DNA of 64,000 bases, taken from Leifsonia sp. PS1209. Lineage in GTDB: Bacteria > Actinomycetota > Actinomycetes > Actinomycetales > Microbacteriaceae. Where the stretch lies: contig NZ_CP051154.1 of the NCBI RefSeq assembly GCF_012317045.1, forward strand, positions 2,356,001 through 2,420,000, read 5' to 3'. Positions 32,394-41,794 of this stretch are shown piece by piece. Positions within the stretch are counted from its first letter, which is position 1. Each line of letters starts with the position of its first letter. Both the position numbers and the translations under genes were made by a program. The notes below the pieces were generated by a model. That model was given only the letters and a program-made list of their open reading frames with translations. It had not been told where the DNA came from and did no database searches.

Positions 32394-34520
32394 CTTGCCG
32401 AGGGACAGCGCCGCGGTGTCGATGGAGTCTTCCTGCTGGCGGAGCGCAGGCACACCCGCGACGATCGGGGTCAGCAGGCCGATGCCGAGCGCGACCACGA
32501 CGCCGATGTCCGTCGTGCCGAGGTCGCTGCCCGGTGCCACGCCGAGCAGCCGGAACAGGTAGCCCTCCCAGCGCAGCCACGGCAGGTCGGACGAGATCAG
32601 GCCGAGGCCGATCACCGTGGCGGCGGCGAGCATCCCGAGGTTGGTCCAGCGCCAGTCCGGGTATGCTCCGCCGGCGTGCAGCAGGGACGGCTGGTGGAAG
32701 CGCCGGGTGCGCAGCATCATCTCCGCGACGAACAGCCCGGCCCACGCGGCCACGGGCACGGCGAGCGTCGTCGGCAGACTCCGGACGACGCTGGACAGGT
32801 CGCTCACGGTCGCGGCGAGCACGAACCCGGCGAGCGCGATGGCGCCGCCGACGGCGACCGTGCTCCATCTCCTGCCCAGGCGAGCGCCCAGCGCCTCCAG
32901 GGTGAACCCGCCGGAGTAGATGTTCAGCACGAGCCCCGAGATCAGGCCGAGGCCGACGGCGAGCAGCAGCGGCACGGGATACCAGCCCGGGAGGCCGAGC
33001 CGGGAGAACGCGCTCACCGGGTTGCTCGCGAAGTCCTCGGCGAGCGCCCTGTTCGACGCGGCGAGCAGGCCGCCGTACGAGATGAGGACGAACGGCGGGA
33101 GGGCGGCCCCGAAGGTGGCCCAGAGCATCCCCGTCGCACCCGACGAGGTCGGCCGCTGGTAGCGGGCGACGTCGGCGCTGCTGTTCGCCCAGGCGAGCCC
33201 GAGGTAGCTGAAGACGAGCACGGCGCCGGTGATGACCCTCAGCCAGATCGCGTCGGGCGCGGCGAGCGCGGTCGGCAGGTCGACGAAGCGCCAGGTGACG
33301 GCCACCATCACGACGATGAGTACACCGGATGCGATGGTCAGTACCAGCTGCACGCGCGCGACGAGCGCGTAGCCGAAGTATGCGACCGCGAGCGCCGCGC
33401 CGATCGTCACCACGATGCCCGCCGTCGTCGGCAGCACGGGGTCGGCCGCCCAGCCCTCCGCGGTGAACAGCGTGCCGGCAGACGCTCCGGCCAGCCACAG
33501 CAGCACGGCGCCCCAGAACAGCCTGGTGAGCAGCGCGAGGGCTGCCGGCACCACGTTCCCGCGCAGGCCGAACGTCGCCCGGGACACCACCATCGTCGGC
33601 TGCCCGCTCCACTTCCCGGCGAGCGTGCCGAGTCCGAGCGGCAGGAACGACAGCGCCACCCCGACCAGCGTGGCGACCAGCATCTGCCGCAGGCTGAGGC
33701 CCAGCGTGAAGAGGGTCGCACCGACGCCGACGCTGATCAGCGACGATGTCGCCGCGAACCACAGCCAGAAGAGCCGGGATGCGCGCCCCACCCGCCGCTC
33801 CACCGGCGTCGGCCGCAGGTCGGCGTCCTCCACCTCGAACGGAGGGGCTGGCACGGGTTCGTCGCCGAACAGGATGCGCTCCCCGGTCGCCACCCGCGCG
33901 CTCGCCACCGGAGCCGCGAGCGATCCGGTTGGCAGGCGCACGTCGTCGGCGTCGTCCACCAGGTCGTCGTCGATGGCGTCGCCGACCGGCCCTGCGACCC
34001 CGAGGTCGTGGGCGGCGATGGCGCCGGTGCCGACGAGCGGGAGCGGCACGGAGTCCAGGCTCAGCGCATCCGGATGCTCGACCGGCAGCGGGGCGAGCGG
34101 CACGACGGGCACGGGCTCCGAGTCCCGCGGCGCGAGTTCGAGAGGCACGAGATCGAGCGGCTCCGGCCTCCGCTGCCCGGCGGGCGGGACCCGCGCGGAC
34201 GGTGCGATCCACGCGCTGAAGGTCGGCTGGGCGCCGGGCTCGACACGCGGAGTGGGGAGGTCGTCGAAGCTGATGAGCTGGGTGGGGAGTCCGTCGGTGT
34301 CCGACAGCTCCTCGGCGTCGGCGTCCGCGGCGGCGTCCGCGTCGTCAGCATCAGGCGGGTACTGGATCGGGATCGCAGCGGTCGCGCGGGCCACCAGCAC
34401 GCTCTCCAGGTGCTCGATCGCCGCGAGCGTGTCGTGTGCAGCCAGGTCGTGGCCGACGAGCTCCTTCACCTCGTCGTCGGTGAGGGAGCCGGGGTCCGGT
34501 TCGACCTCGTCGCCTTCCAT
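32391..34520 (-). CDS. NCS1 purine/cytosine permease with long N-terminal extension
   Basis: Nucleobase:cation symporter-1 family permease; residues about 245-700 hold about 12 membrane segments with the family's WLWFAATSSLISVGVG first helix, FLPLGLGTLAGKWSGQPTMV stretch and RATFGLRGN loop. The first 240 residues are a soluble, acidic, Pro-rich extension of low complexity (Asp/Ala runs, PLxLVPLELAP-like stretches), not normal for NCS1 carriers of about 450-500 residues. The frame is open throughout and ends with a leaderless-type start (TAGGCT, 6 nt, ATG at 34520), supporting the long form. The substrate is unknown. It is divergent from thyA, so a pyrimidine link is possible but not shown. 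Confidence 0.85.
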   Translation of the reverse strand: MEGDEVEPDPGSLTDDEVKELVGHDLAAHDTLAAIEHLESVLVARATAAIPIQYPPDADDADAAADADAEELSDTDGLPTQLISFDDLPTPRVEPGAQPTFSAWIAPSARVPPAGQRRPEPLDLVPLELAPRDSEPVPVVPLAPLPVEHPDALSLDSVPLPLVGTGAIAAHDLGVAGPVGDAIDDDLVDDADDVRLPTGSLAAPVASARVATGERILFGDEPVPAPPFEVEDADLRPTPVERRVGRASRLFWLWFAATSSLISVGVGATLFTLGLSLRQMLVATLVGVALSFLPLGLGTLAGKWSGQPTMVVSRATFGLRGNVVPAALALLTRLFWGAVLLWLAGASAGTLFTAEGWAADPVLPTTAGIVVTIGAALAVAYFGYALVARVQLVLTIASGVLIVVMVAVTWRFVDLPTALAAPDAIWLRVITGAVLVFSYLGLAWANSSADVARYQRPTSSGATGMLWATFGAALPPFVLISYGGLLAASNRALAEDFASNPVSAFSRLGLPGWYPVPLLLAVGLGLISGLVLNIYSGGFTLEALGARLGRRWSTVAVGGAIALAGFVLAATVSDLSSVVRSLPTTLAVPVAAWAGLFVAEMMLRTRRFHQPSLLHAGGAYPDWRWTNLGMLAAATVIGLGLISSDLPWLRWEGYLFRLLGVAPGSDLGTTDIGVVVALGIGLLTPIVAGVPALRQQEDSIDTAALSLGK

Positions 34521-34532
34521 GACGAAAGCCTA
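34521..34532 (-). promoter_or_regulatory. -10 box, leaderless start (NCS1 permease)
   Basis: TAGGCT (34532 to 34527), 6-nt spacer, ATG at 34520. Confidence 0.6.
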
Positions 34533-34565
34533 GCGATGTGACAGGTCCACACGCCGGTTCGGGGC

Positions 34566-34578
34566 TACGATCTACTCG
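34566..34578 (+). promoter_or_regulatory. -10 box, leaderless start (thyA)
   Basis: TACGAT (34566-34571), 7-nt spacer, ATG at 34579. Confidence 0.55.
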
Positions 34579-35388
34579 ATGAGCGAGACGATCGAGACAC
34601 CGTACGAAGACCTGCTGCGCGACGTGCTCGCGAACGGCGCCCAGAAGTCCGATCGCACGGGCACAGGAACGCGCAGCGTGTTCGGCCGCCAGCTGCGATT
34701 CGACCTCGCGGACGGCTTCCCGCTGATCACCACCAAGCGGGTGCACTTCAAGTCGATCGCCTACGAACTGCTCTGGTTCCTCCGCGGCGACAGCAACGTC
34801 GGCTGGCTGCGCGAGAACGGCGTCACCATCTGGGACGAGTGGGCAGACGAGCAGGGCGAGCTCGGACCGGTCTACGGCGTGCAGTGGCGATCCTGGCCGG
34901 CGCCCGACGGCAGCCACATCGACCAGATCAGCCAGGTGATCGACACCCTCCGCAGCGACCCGGACTCCCGCCGCATCATCGTGTCCGCCTGGAACGTCGC
35001 GGACATCCCGCAGATGGCGCTCGCGCCCTGCCACGCCTTCTTCCAGTTCTACGTCGCAGACGGCAAGCTCTCCTGCCAGCTCTACCAGCGCAGTGCAGAC
35101 ATGTTCCTCGGCGTGCCGTTCAACATCGCCAGCTACGCGCTGCTCACCATGATGGTCGCCCAGCAGGTCGGCCTGGAGCCCGGAGAGTTCGTCTGGACGG
35201 GCGGTGACGTCCACATCTACGACAACCACGTCGCCCAGGTGGAGGAGCAGCTGTCCCGCGACCCGTACCCCGCACCGACGCTGCGGTTCGCCAGGGAGCC
35301 GGAGAGCATCTTCGACTACCGCTACGAGGACTTCGTGATCGAGGACTACCAGCACCACCCGGCCATCCGGGCGCTGGTCGCCGTATGA
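34579..35388 (+). CDS. thyA: Thymidylate synthase ThyA
   Basis: Makes dTMP from dUMP with methylene-tetrahydrofolate, leaving dihydrofolate. It has 269 residues, the normal length. Visible: [18 protein letters not shown] near residue 26, [15 protein letters not shown] near 63, the nucleophile Cys151 in [10 protein letters not shown], and the dUMP-binding [20 protein letters not shown] around 170. The stop overlaps the dfrA start (ATGA), coupling it to the enzyme that recycles its dihydrofolate product. Confidence 0.98.
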   Translation: MSETIETPYEDLLRDVLANGAQKSDRTGTGTRSVFGRQLRFDLADGFPLITTKRVHFKSIAYELLWFLRGDSNVGWLRENGVTIWDEWADEQGELGPVYGVQWRSWPAPDGSHIDQISQVIDTLRSDPDSRRIIVSAWNVADIPQMALAPCHAFFQFYVADGKLSCQLYQRSADMFLGVPFNIASYALLTMMVAQQVGLEPGEFVWTGGDVHIYDNHVAQVEEQLSRDPYPAPTLRFAREPESIFDYRYEDFVIEDYQHHPAIRALVAV

Positions 35389-35867
35389 CGGTCGCGCTCA
35401 TCTGGGCCGAGGCGCACGACCGCGTGATCGGCTCCGGCGGCGCCATGCCCTGGCACCTGCCGGAAGACCTGAAGCACTTCCGCGCCCTCACCGGCGACGA
35501 CACCGTCGTGATGGGCAGGCGCACCTGGGAGTCGCTGCCGGAGCGGTTCCGTCCGCTCCCCGGCCGCACGAACGTCGTGGTCACCCGTCAGGCCGACTGG
35601 TCGTCGCCCGGCGCCGTCGTCGCGCACAGCATCGACGAGGCGCTGGCCGCCTCCCCCAATGCGGCCACCTGGGTGATCGGCGGCTCCGAGCTGTTCGCGC
35701 TCACCGCGCAGACCGCAGACCGCATCGAGGTCACCGAGATCGACATCGCCGTCGACGGGGACACCTGGGCGCCGGAACTCGATCCGACCGGCTGGACCGT
35801 CGAGCGGGAGGACTGGCAGACCGCGGCGAACGGGATGCGCTACCGCTTCGTCCACTGGATCAGGTGA
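35385..35867 (+). CDS. dfrA: Dihydrofolate reductase
   Basis: Reduces dihydrofolate to tetrahydrofolate with NADPH, closing the thymidylate cycle with ThyA. It has 160 residues. Visible: [20 protein letters not shown] (catalytic loop), the Asp/Glu region [11 protein letters not shown] near 26, [19 protein letters not shown] near 46 and the [14 protein letters not shown] block near 96. The 3-prime end overlaps the convergent DUF1345 gene by 8 bp. Confidence 0.97.
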   Translation: MTVALIWAEAHDRVIGSGGAMPWHLPEDLKHFRALTGDDTVVMGRRTWESLPERFRPLPGRTNVVVTRQADWSSPGAVVAHSIDEALAASPNAATWVIGGSELFALTAQTADRIEVTEIDIAVDGDTWAPELDPTGWTVEREDWQTAANGMRYRFVHWIR

Positions 35868-36504
35868 GCCCGGCCACCAGATTCACGGTCGTCGCCAGGA
35901 TCACGGAGCCGAACAGGTACGACAGCAGCGTGTGCCGCAGGATGGCGCGCCGGATGTGCGGGTTGCCGATGTTGGTGTCGCTCACCTGAAACGTCATCCC
36001 GAGGGTGAACGAGAGATAGGCGAAGTCGCTGTACCGGGGCGGCGCCTCCTGGTTGAAGTCGATGCCGCCGACCGGGTTGTGGTAATACATCCGGGCGTAC
36101 CGGAGCGTGTAGATGGTGTGCACCAGGGTCCAGGACAGCCCGACGGAGGCGATCGCGAGGAGCGCGAGCCAGGCCTGCGGGGCGCCGTGCACCTGCCGGG
36201 CGGCCACCAGCACGACGACGATGGCGACGACGCCGGCCAGGCTGGCGATCAGCAGCAGCAGGTCGGAGGTCCTGGTGCCGGGATCCTCCCTGGTCGCGTG
36301 GCTGCGCGTCTTGTCCGCGTCCATCCGCCAGACGATGGCCCACACCCAGACGATGTAGACCACGCAGGCGGCTGCCCATCCGGTGATCGCCGCGAACGGC
36401 CACGCTCCGAGCACCCCGGTGATCATCGCCACGATGAAACCGACCAGGAACGCCGCGCTCATCCGCAGCCTCGAACGGCCGCGCGTCTTCACATCTTCCG
36501 CCAC
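35860..36504 (-). CDS. DUF1345 membrane protein
   Basis: About 214 residues of the DUF1345 family, with five to six membrane segments (starting near residues 12, 33, 78, 105 and 170). The family block LVHTIYTLRYARMYYHNP near 125 and FAYLSFTLGMTFQVSDTNI near 155 are conserved. Function is unknown. The start is put at the GTG at 36504 (VAEDVKTRGRSRLR), close to the first membrane segment; the upstream open frame runs into the aminotransferase promoter. No ribosome site is obvious. Confidence 0.8.
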   Translation of the reverse strand: MAEDVKTRGRSRLRMSAAFLVGFIVAMITGVLGAWPFAAITGWAAACVVYIVWVWAIVWRMDADKTRSHATREDPGTRTSDLLLLIASLAGVVAIVVVLVAARQVHGAPQAWLALLAIASVGLSWTLVHTIYTLRYARMYYHNPVGGIDFNQEAPPRYSDFAYLSFTLGMTFQVSDTNIGNPHIRRAILRHTLLSYLFGSVILATTVNLVAGLT

Positions 36505-36560
36505 ACCTGCGATGTTCGCACACGCTCGCCGCCAGGAGCCCACGCCACTGCGGGCGCGGC

Positions 36561-36572
36561 TACGATCGGATG
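36561..36572 (+). promoter_or_regulatory. -10 box, leaderless start (aminotransferase)
   Basis: TACGAT (36561-36566) then 6 nt then GTG at 36573. An ATG only 3 nt after the box (36570) is too close to be transcribed from it, so the GTG is preferred. Confidence 0.55.
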
Positions 36573-37874
36573 GTGACTTCCGCGCCATCTGCCCTCGCTG
36601 CCCTGTCCCCCGACGCGCTCCGCGCCGCTCACGCCGAATTCGCCGCGGCGTACGACGAACTGCGCAGCGCCGGTCTGAAGCTCGACCTCACGCGCGGCAA
36701 GCCGTCCGCCGAGCAGCTCGACCTCTCGAACGACCTGCTGCACCTGCCGGACGGCGCGTACCGGGATGCGGCGGGCACCGACCTCCGCAACTACGGAGGA
36801 GCGGCGGGGCTGCCCGAGCTGCGCGCCATCTTCTCGGACGCGATGCAGGTTCCCGTGCCGCAGCTCCTCGCGCTCGGGAACGCCAGCCTCACGGTCATGC
36901 ACGACGTCATCGTCCAGGCGCTGCTGCACGGCGTGCCGGGCGGCGAGCGTCCGTGGGGTGCCCAGCCGATCAGCTTCCTCGCCCCCGTGCCCGGCTACGA
37001 CAGGCACTTCACGATCTGCGAGCGCTACGGCATCCGCCTCATCCCCGTCCCGCTGAACGACGACGGCCCCGACGTGGATGCGGTGGCCGCCCTGCTCGCC
37101 ACCGACGACAGCATCAAGGGAATGTGGTGCGTCCCCGTCTACTCGAACCCGAGCGGGGCGGTGTACTCGGAGGAGGTCGTCCGCGCCCTCGTCTCGCTGC
37201 CCGCGGCGGCCGACTTCCGCCTGTTCTGGGACAACGCGTACGCCGTGCACCACCTCACCGACGAGCGCCCGGCGCCGATCGACGTGCTCGCCCTGGCCGC
37301 CGAGGCCGGCAACCCCGACCGCCCTCTGGTGTTCGCCTCCACGTCCAAGGTCACCTTCCCCGGCGCGGGCGTCGCGTTCGCCGGCGGCTCGCCCGCCAAC
37401 GTCGAGTGGATGCTGCACAACCTGTCGGCGCAGAGCATCGGCCCGGACAAGCTCAACCAGCTCCGTCACGTCCAGCTGCTCCGCGATGCGGACGGGCTGG
37501 CCGAGAAGATGGAGAAGCACCGCGCCATCCTCGAACCCAAGTTCGCCGCCGTTTCCCAAGCGTTCGAGCGCCGTCTCGCGCCGTACGGTGGCGGCACCTG
37601 GACGGCGCCGAAGGGCGGATACTTCGTCAGCCTCGACGTGCTCGACGGCTGCGCGAAGCGCGCGGTGCAGCTCGCCGCGGAGGCCGGCATCGCTGTCACC
37701 CCCGCCGGTGCGACCTTCCCGTACGGCGACGACCCGCGCGACACGAACATCCGGATCGCGCCGACGTTCCCTCCGCTCGCGGAGCTGGAGACGGCGCTGG
37801 ACGGGCTCTGCACGGCCATCCTGCTCGCCGAGGCCGAGCTGCTGCTGGCGAACGGCGACGCCGGGCAGGCATGA
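36573..37874 (+). CDS. PLP-dependent aminotransferase (Aminotran_MocR type)
   Basis: Class I fold aminotransferase of the MocR-like stand-alone group common in actinobacteria, 433 residues. The PLP lysine is in FASTSKVTFPGAGVAFAGG (near residue 256); other marks are the N-terminal LDLTRGKPSAEQLDLS, NYGGAAGLPELR near 70, VPVYSNPSGAVYS near 190 and FWDNAYAVHHL near 220. The C-terminus has RDTNIRIAPTFP, with the substrate-carboxylate Arg. It has no winged-helix domain, so it is an enzyme rather than a regulator. The substrate is unknown (aspartate- or alanine-type are likely). The stop overlaps the GNAT start (ATGA). Confidence 0.87.
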   Translation: MTSAPSALAALSPDALRAAHAEFAAAYDELRSAGLKLDLTRGKPSAEQLDLSNDLLHLPDGAYRDAAGTDLRNYGGAAGLPELRAIFSDAMQVPVPQLLALGNASLTVMHDVIVQALLHGVPGGERPWGAQPISFLAPVPGYDRHFTICERYGIRLIPVPLNDDGPDVDAVAALLATDDSIKGMWCVPVYSNPSGAVYSEEVVRALVSLPAAADFRLFWDNAYAVHHLTDERPAPIDVLALAAEAGNPDRPLVFASTSKVTFPGAGVAFAGGSPANVEWMLHNLSAQSIGPDKLNQLRHVQLLRDADGLAEKMEKHRAILEPKFAAVSQAFERRLAPYGGGTWTAPKGGYFVSLDVLDGCAKRAVQLAAEAGIAVTPAGATFPYGDDPRDTNIRIAPTFPPLAELETALDGLCTAILLAEAELLLANGDAGQA

Positions 37875-38377
37875 CCGGCTGGACCGTGCGCGCGAGCGTC
37901 GAGGACGATTGGCAGGCGTACCGCGCCCTCCGGCTGGAGATGCTCGAGGACACGCCCATCGCGTTCCTCGAAACGCTCGACCACGCCCGCGCGCATCCGG
38001 ACGAGCACTGGCGCAACCGGGCGGCGAACCCCACGACGACGAGCCGCCTGTTCGCGGCCGTCGCCGACGACGGCCGCTGGCTCGGCACGATGGGCGGCTT
38101 CCACGCGACGGGCGCTCCGGCCCCGCACCTGGTGGGCGTCTACATCACGCCGGAGTTCCGCGGCCGCGTGCACGGCATGGCCGACGCGCTCCTGGATGCG
38201 GTGATCGCCTGGGCGCGTCCGCGCGGCTCACGCCTGCTCCTGCAGGTGCACGAGGCCAACACACCCGCCCAGCGCTTCTACGCCCGCCGCGGCTTCGCCC
38301 TCACGGGCAGCACCGTCCCGTACCCGCTTGACCCCAGCACCCGCGAACTCGAGATGTCCCTCCCCCTCCTCCCCTGA
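37871..38377 (+). CDS. GNAT N-acetyltransferase
   Basis: A 168-residue acetyltransferase with one GNAT domain. The acetyl-CoA region is VGVYITPEFRGRVHGMADALLD (near residue 96; the normal R/Q-x-x-G-x-G/A reads RGRVHGMA), followed by LLLQVHEANTPAQRFYARRGF near 124, the typical motif B end. Target unknown. It is translationally coupled to the aminotransferase (ATGA overlap), suggesting the two act on the same small molecule, but this is inference. Its stop is 2 nt before hairpin element B. Confidence 0.88.
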   Translation: MTGWTVRASVEDDWQAYRALRLEMLEDTPIAFLETLDHARAHPDEHWRNRAANPTTTSRLFAAVADDGRWLGTMGGFHATGAPAPHLVGVYITPEFRGRVHGMADALLDAVIAWARPRGSRLLLQVHEANTPAQRFYARRGFALTGSTVPYPLDPSTRELEMSLPLLP

Positions 38378-38379
38378 AA

Positions 38380-38441
38380 ATCGAGTCCGAACTTATTCAC
38401 GCGACACGCCGGTGCAGGGCGTGAATAAGTTCGGACTCGAT
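38380..38441. repeat. Hairpin element B (ATCGAG family)
   Basis: Perfect inverted repeat with 23-nt arms (38380-38402 and 38419-38441) and a 16-nt loop. Ends are ATCGAG/CTCGAT; the loop contains GACACGCCGGT, the reverse complement of the loop core in element A. It lies between the convergent GNAT and pepA-like genes, 2 nt after one stop and 15 nt from the other. No T-run. See element A at 12173. Confidence 0.85.
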
Positions 38442-38456
38442 GGTTTGGGAGAGGCG

Positions 38457-39977
38457 TCAGCGGACCGGACGGAAGCCGAGCGCGAGGTCGGTCAGGAGGC
38501 GGGCGCCGAAGCCGGTTGCGCCCTTGGAGCGCCAGGAGTCGTCCGTCTCGGAGTTCATCGTGCCCGCGATGTCGAGATGGGCCCACGGCACGCCGTCGAC
38601 GAACTCGTTGAGGAACAGCGCGGCCGTCGTCGCCCCCGCGAACGGGCCGCCCAGGTTGGCGATGTCCGCGATGTCGGAGTCGAGCGCCTTGCGGTATTTC
38701 TTCTCCAGCGGCAGCTGCCACACCTTCTCGTCCGTTGCCGTGGCTGCGGCGGTGGCCTGGTCGACCAACGCCTGGTCGTTTCCGAACAGCGCGGCGCGGA
38801 TCGGGCCGAGCGCCATCAGCGCCGCCCCGGTGAGCGTCGCGATGTCCACGATCGCATCCGGCTTCTCCTCGGCCGCGAGCGCCAGTCCGTCGCACATCGC
38901 GAGCCTGCCCTCCGCATCCGTGTTCTTCACCTCGATCGTGGTGCCGTTGCGGGCGGTGAGCACGTCGCCGAGCTTGTACGCGCTGCCGGAGGGCATGTTG
39001 TCCGTGCACATCAGGAACGCGGTCACGGTCGTGGTGCAGCCCAGGTCGCGGAGGGACGTGAAGGCGCCGAAGATCGCCGCAGCCCCTCCCATGTCCATCT
39101 TCATCAGCAGGTGCATCGGATCGGACGGCTTGAGGCTGATGCCGCCCGAGTCGTACATGATGCCCTTGCCGACCATCGCCAGGTGCCCGGTCGGCTCGCC
39201 GTTCGGGGTGTACCGGAGCTTGATCATGCGCGGCTCCTCCGCGCTTCCCGCGTTCACCCCGAGCAGGCCACCCGTTCCGAGCTCGATCAGCTGCTGCTTG
39301 TCGAACACCTCCACCTCGATGCCGAATCGCTCGGCCAGGGAGAGCGCCAGGTCGCCGAAGTCGGTGGCGGTGAGGTGGCCGGGAGGCGTGTTCGCCAAGT
39401 CGCGGGCGACGTTCGCTCCCCGGGCGCTGACGACGCCGCTCGGGATGCCCGCCGTCACCCCGGACGCGTCCACGCCGTCGGCGAGCAGTTCCACCGCCGT
39501 GAGCTCGGTCACCTTCGGGTCGCGCTTCAGCTCGCTGAACCGGTATCGGGCGAGCAGTACGCCCTCCGCCGCCACCTGTCCGACCCGCTCGGCGGGCACG
39601 GAGCCGACGTCGGTCAGCCGCAGCCCGACGCGCGCGGACGACGACGCCGCGCGGGCGAAGGCGGCGGCCGCGTCGCGCAGCGCGTCCGCGTCGATCCCGG
39701 AGGCGTCCCCCGTGCCGATCGCGTAGAGCAGCGGCGCCGAGCCGGTCGGCACCAGCAGCGTCTGGCCTGCCTTCCCGTCGAAGCCGGCGCGGGAGAGGGC
39801 GTCCCTGTCGAGACCGATGGACGCATCCACGTCGCCGTCGGAGCCGACCGTGACGCCGACAGCATCCAGGTCGGCGGAGAACGAGGCGACGGCGTCGAAG
39901 TCGACGACCCGCTCGGGGACGATCGACGGCACGGAGGTGAACGAGCCGGGGATGAGTTTGTACGCGCTGGAAGTCAT
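38457..39977 (-). CDS. pepA: Second leucyl aminopeptidase (M17)
   Basis: Paralogue of the M17 enzyme at 3141-4658, 506 residues. It has the same catalytic signature NTDAEGRLAMCDGL and metal site MVGKGIMYDSGGISLKP, and HLDIAGTM near the end, so it should be active. The N-terminal domain differs strongly from the first copy, which may change the substrate range. The ATG at 39977 is 4 nt past the stop of the upstream efflux gene, so the two are probably co-transcribed. Confidence 0.93.
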   Translation of the reverse strand: MTSSAYKLIPGSFTSVPSIVPERVVDFDAVASFSADLDAVGVTVGSDGDVDASIGLDRDALSRAGFDGKAGQTLLVPTGSAPLLYAIGTGDASGIDADALRDAAAAFARAASSSARVGLRLTDVGSVPAERVGQVAAEGVLLARYRFSELKRDPKVTELTAVELLADGVDASGVTAGIPSGVVSARGANVARDLANTPPGHLTATDFGDLALSLAERFGIEVEVFDKQQLIELGTGGLLGVNAGSAEEPRMIKLRYTPNGEPTGHLAMVGKGIMYDSGGISLKPSDPMHLLMKMDMGGAAAIFGAFTSLRDLGCTTTVTAFLMCTDNMPSGSAYKLGDVLTARNGTTIEVKNTDAEGRLAMCDGLALAAEEKPDAIVDIATLTGAALMALGPIRAALFGNDQALVDQATAAATATDEKVWQLPLEKKYRKALDSDIADIANLGGPFAGATTAALFLNEFVDGVPWAHLDIAGTMNSETDDSWRSKGATGFGARLLTDLALGFRPVR

Positions 39978-39981
39978 GGGT

Positions 39982-41694
39982 TCAGTCCTTCGAGGTTGCG
40001 AGGGTGGTCACGGTGTCGCCCTGCTCGGCGACGGGGTCGTCCGGGGACTGGATGTCTTCCGGATCGGACGGTTCGAGCTGCTCGGGCAGGTCGCCAGGGC
40101 GACGTCCGGGCATCCTGCCCGCCGGGATGATCGCGAGGAGAGCGATACCGGCGAGGCCGAGCAGCGAGATGTTGAGCGCCCGGAGGCGTGCGTCGGCGTT
40201 CACGGCGACGGCCTCGTCGACCTGCGCGGGTGTCGCGTCCGTGTTCGTCGCCAGGAAGTCCTTCAGGTGATCGTTGGTGACGAAGTTGGCGTCGTCGAGG
40301 TTCACCTGCGAGACCAGCGCGGGCGGCAGGGTCGGGTGGTCGGCGAGGCTCGACGAGAGCAGGCTGCCCAGGATCCCGACCGCGAACACGCTCGCCACCG
40401 CGATCCCGACACTGCCGGAGAGGTTGTGCACGAGCCCTCGCCAGGCTCCGACATCCCCGGCGAGCTTCTTCGGGGCAGCGGAGAGCAGCGTGTTGAAGAC
40501 GAGGGCGACGATCGAGCCTTGGCCGATACCGAGCACGATCAGCCCGACCACCACCACGAACTGCTCCCACTCGTTCCGCACGCTGAACGCGAGGATCACG
40601 AGCCCGGCCGCGACCACGATGAAGCCGAACCGGGCGAGCACCCGCGGCGAGAAGCGCTTGTAGAGGGTCGCCACGAACGTGCTGGCCACGAAGATCGACA
40701 GCGTGTACGGGATGACGGCGATCGAGGTCTCGAAGCTGCTTCTGCCCTGAACCACCTGGATGTACAGCGGGATGAGGAAGTTGGCGGCCGTGCCGACGAA
40801 GAGCATCGTCCCCATGCAGATCGTCACGGCGCGCTCCGAACCGGTCGCGAGCACGCGCAGGTCGAAGATGCGCGGCTTCTTCTCCGTCTGTCGCTTGCGC
40901 AGCCAGACGAAGAAGAGCTGGCCGCCGATGAGGCCGAGCAGGATCAGCACGGGCGCGGGAGACAGCCCGAGGATGGTGAACGGCGCTCCGTCCGTCGCCA
41001 GCACGACGCCCCACGGTTCGAGGCCGCTGAAGCCGAAGCTCAGCAGGATGATCGTCACGGCGGCGATCAGCGCTCCGGTCCAGTCGATCGCGAGGTCGCG
41101 CTGCGGCGGAACGACCTTGAAGCGGAAGCTGAGCAGGAAGTTGATCACGCCGAGCGCCACGATCAGCCAGAACGACCAGCGCCAGCCGATGGTGGAGGCG
41201 AACGTGCCGGCGATCAGGAGGGCGAGAACACCGGCGGCGGGGATGGCGGCGGCGAGGAGTCCGATGGCGGTCGCCTGCTGCTCGCGCTTGTAGTTGGTGG
41301 CGATGAACACCGTGAGCGCCGGGGCCACGAGCGCGATCACGGCGCCGGAGACCGCCTGCGCGATGAACAGCATGGCCGGGGTGACGCTCAGCGCGACCAC
41401 CGCCATCGCGACCGCGTGGATGACGACCGCGATCTGGAACACGCGCCGCGTGCCGAACCGCGCGCCCACTTTCGCACCGAGCAGGATGAAAGCCGCCATC
41501 GCGAAGGTGCCGGCGGTGATCGCCGTGCCCACCGACGTCGCGGCCATGTGCAGGTCGGTCGTGATGCCGTGCATCGAGACGGTGAGGGTGTTGACGGCGA
41601 ACGACGCCTGGATCTGCGTCAGCACGACCACGATGAGCGGCAGCCACGACGTCTTGGCTGCCGTCGTCGGGACTGTGGTAGCGGGTGAGCTCAT
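39982..41694 (-). CDS. DHA2-family MFS multidrug efflux carrier
   Basis: Drug:proton antiporter-2 type MFS protein of 570 residues with about 14 membrane segments. Motif-like stretches: LGAKVGARFGTRRVF (motif A) near residue 64, and motif C-like GLLAAAIPAAGVLALLIAG near 145. The ATG at 41694 is chosen for the AGGAGGG eight nt upstream; the longer frame from 41775 has no site. The C-terminal 45 residues are polar (PGRRPGDLPEQLEPSDPED...). A TTACATGTAT palindrome-like element lies 81 bp upstream. The substrate is unknown. Confidence 0.9.
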   Translation of the reverse strand: MSSPATTVPTTAAKTSWLPLIVVVLTQIQASFAVNTLTVSMHGITTDLHMAATSVGTAITAGTFAMAAFILLGAKVGARFGTRRVFQIAVVIHAVAMAVVALSVTPAMLFIAQAVSGAVIALVAPALTVFIATNYKREQQATAIGLLAAAIPAAGVLALLIAGTFASTIGWRWSFWLIVALGVINFLLSFRFKVVPPQRDLAIDWTGALIAAVTIILLSFGFSGLEPWGVVLATDGAPFTILGLSPAPVLILLGLIGGQLFFVWLRKRQTEKKPRIFDLRVLATGSERAVTICMGTMLFVGTAANFLIPLYIQVVQGRSSFETSIAVIPYTLSIFVASTFVATLYKRFSPRVLARFGFIVVAAGLVILAFSVRNEWEQFVVVVGLIVLGIGQGSIVALVFNTLLSAAPKKLAGDVGAWRGLVHNLSGSVGIAVASVFAVGILGSLLSSSLADHPTLPPALVSQVNLDDANFVTNDHLKDFLATNTDATPAQVDEAVAVNADARLRALNISLLGLAGIALLAIIPAGRMPGRRPGDLPEQLEPSDPEDIQSPDDPVAEQGDTVTTLATSKD

Positions 41695-41773
41695 CGCTCC
41701 GCCCTCCTCTGCTGTTCGGTTGTCTCCCTGGTGGGAACTGGCTTCATTCTGGCCGCGAGGAGGGCGGTCTGTC

Positions 41774-41785
41774 ATTACATGTATT
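41774..41785. promoter_or_regulatory. AT-rich palindrome before the efflux gene
   Basis: ATTACATGTATT (10 of 12 positions palindromic; core TACATGTA perfect), AT-rich in a GC-rich setting, between the dhaM stop and the efflux carrier start. It could be a TetR/MarR-type operator for the efflux gene; no regulator gene is adjacent. Confidence 0.35.
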
Positions 41786-41794
41786 TAGCGGGTT

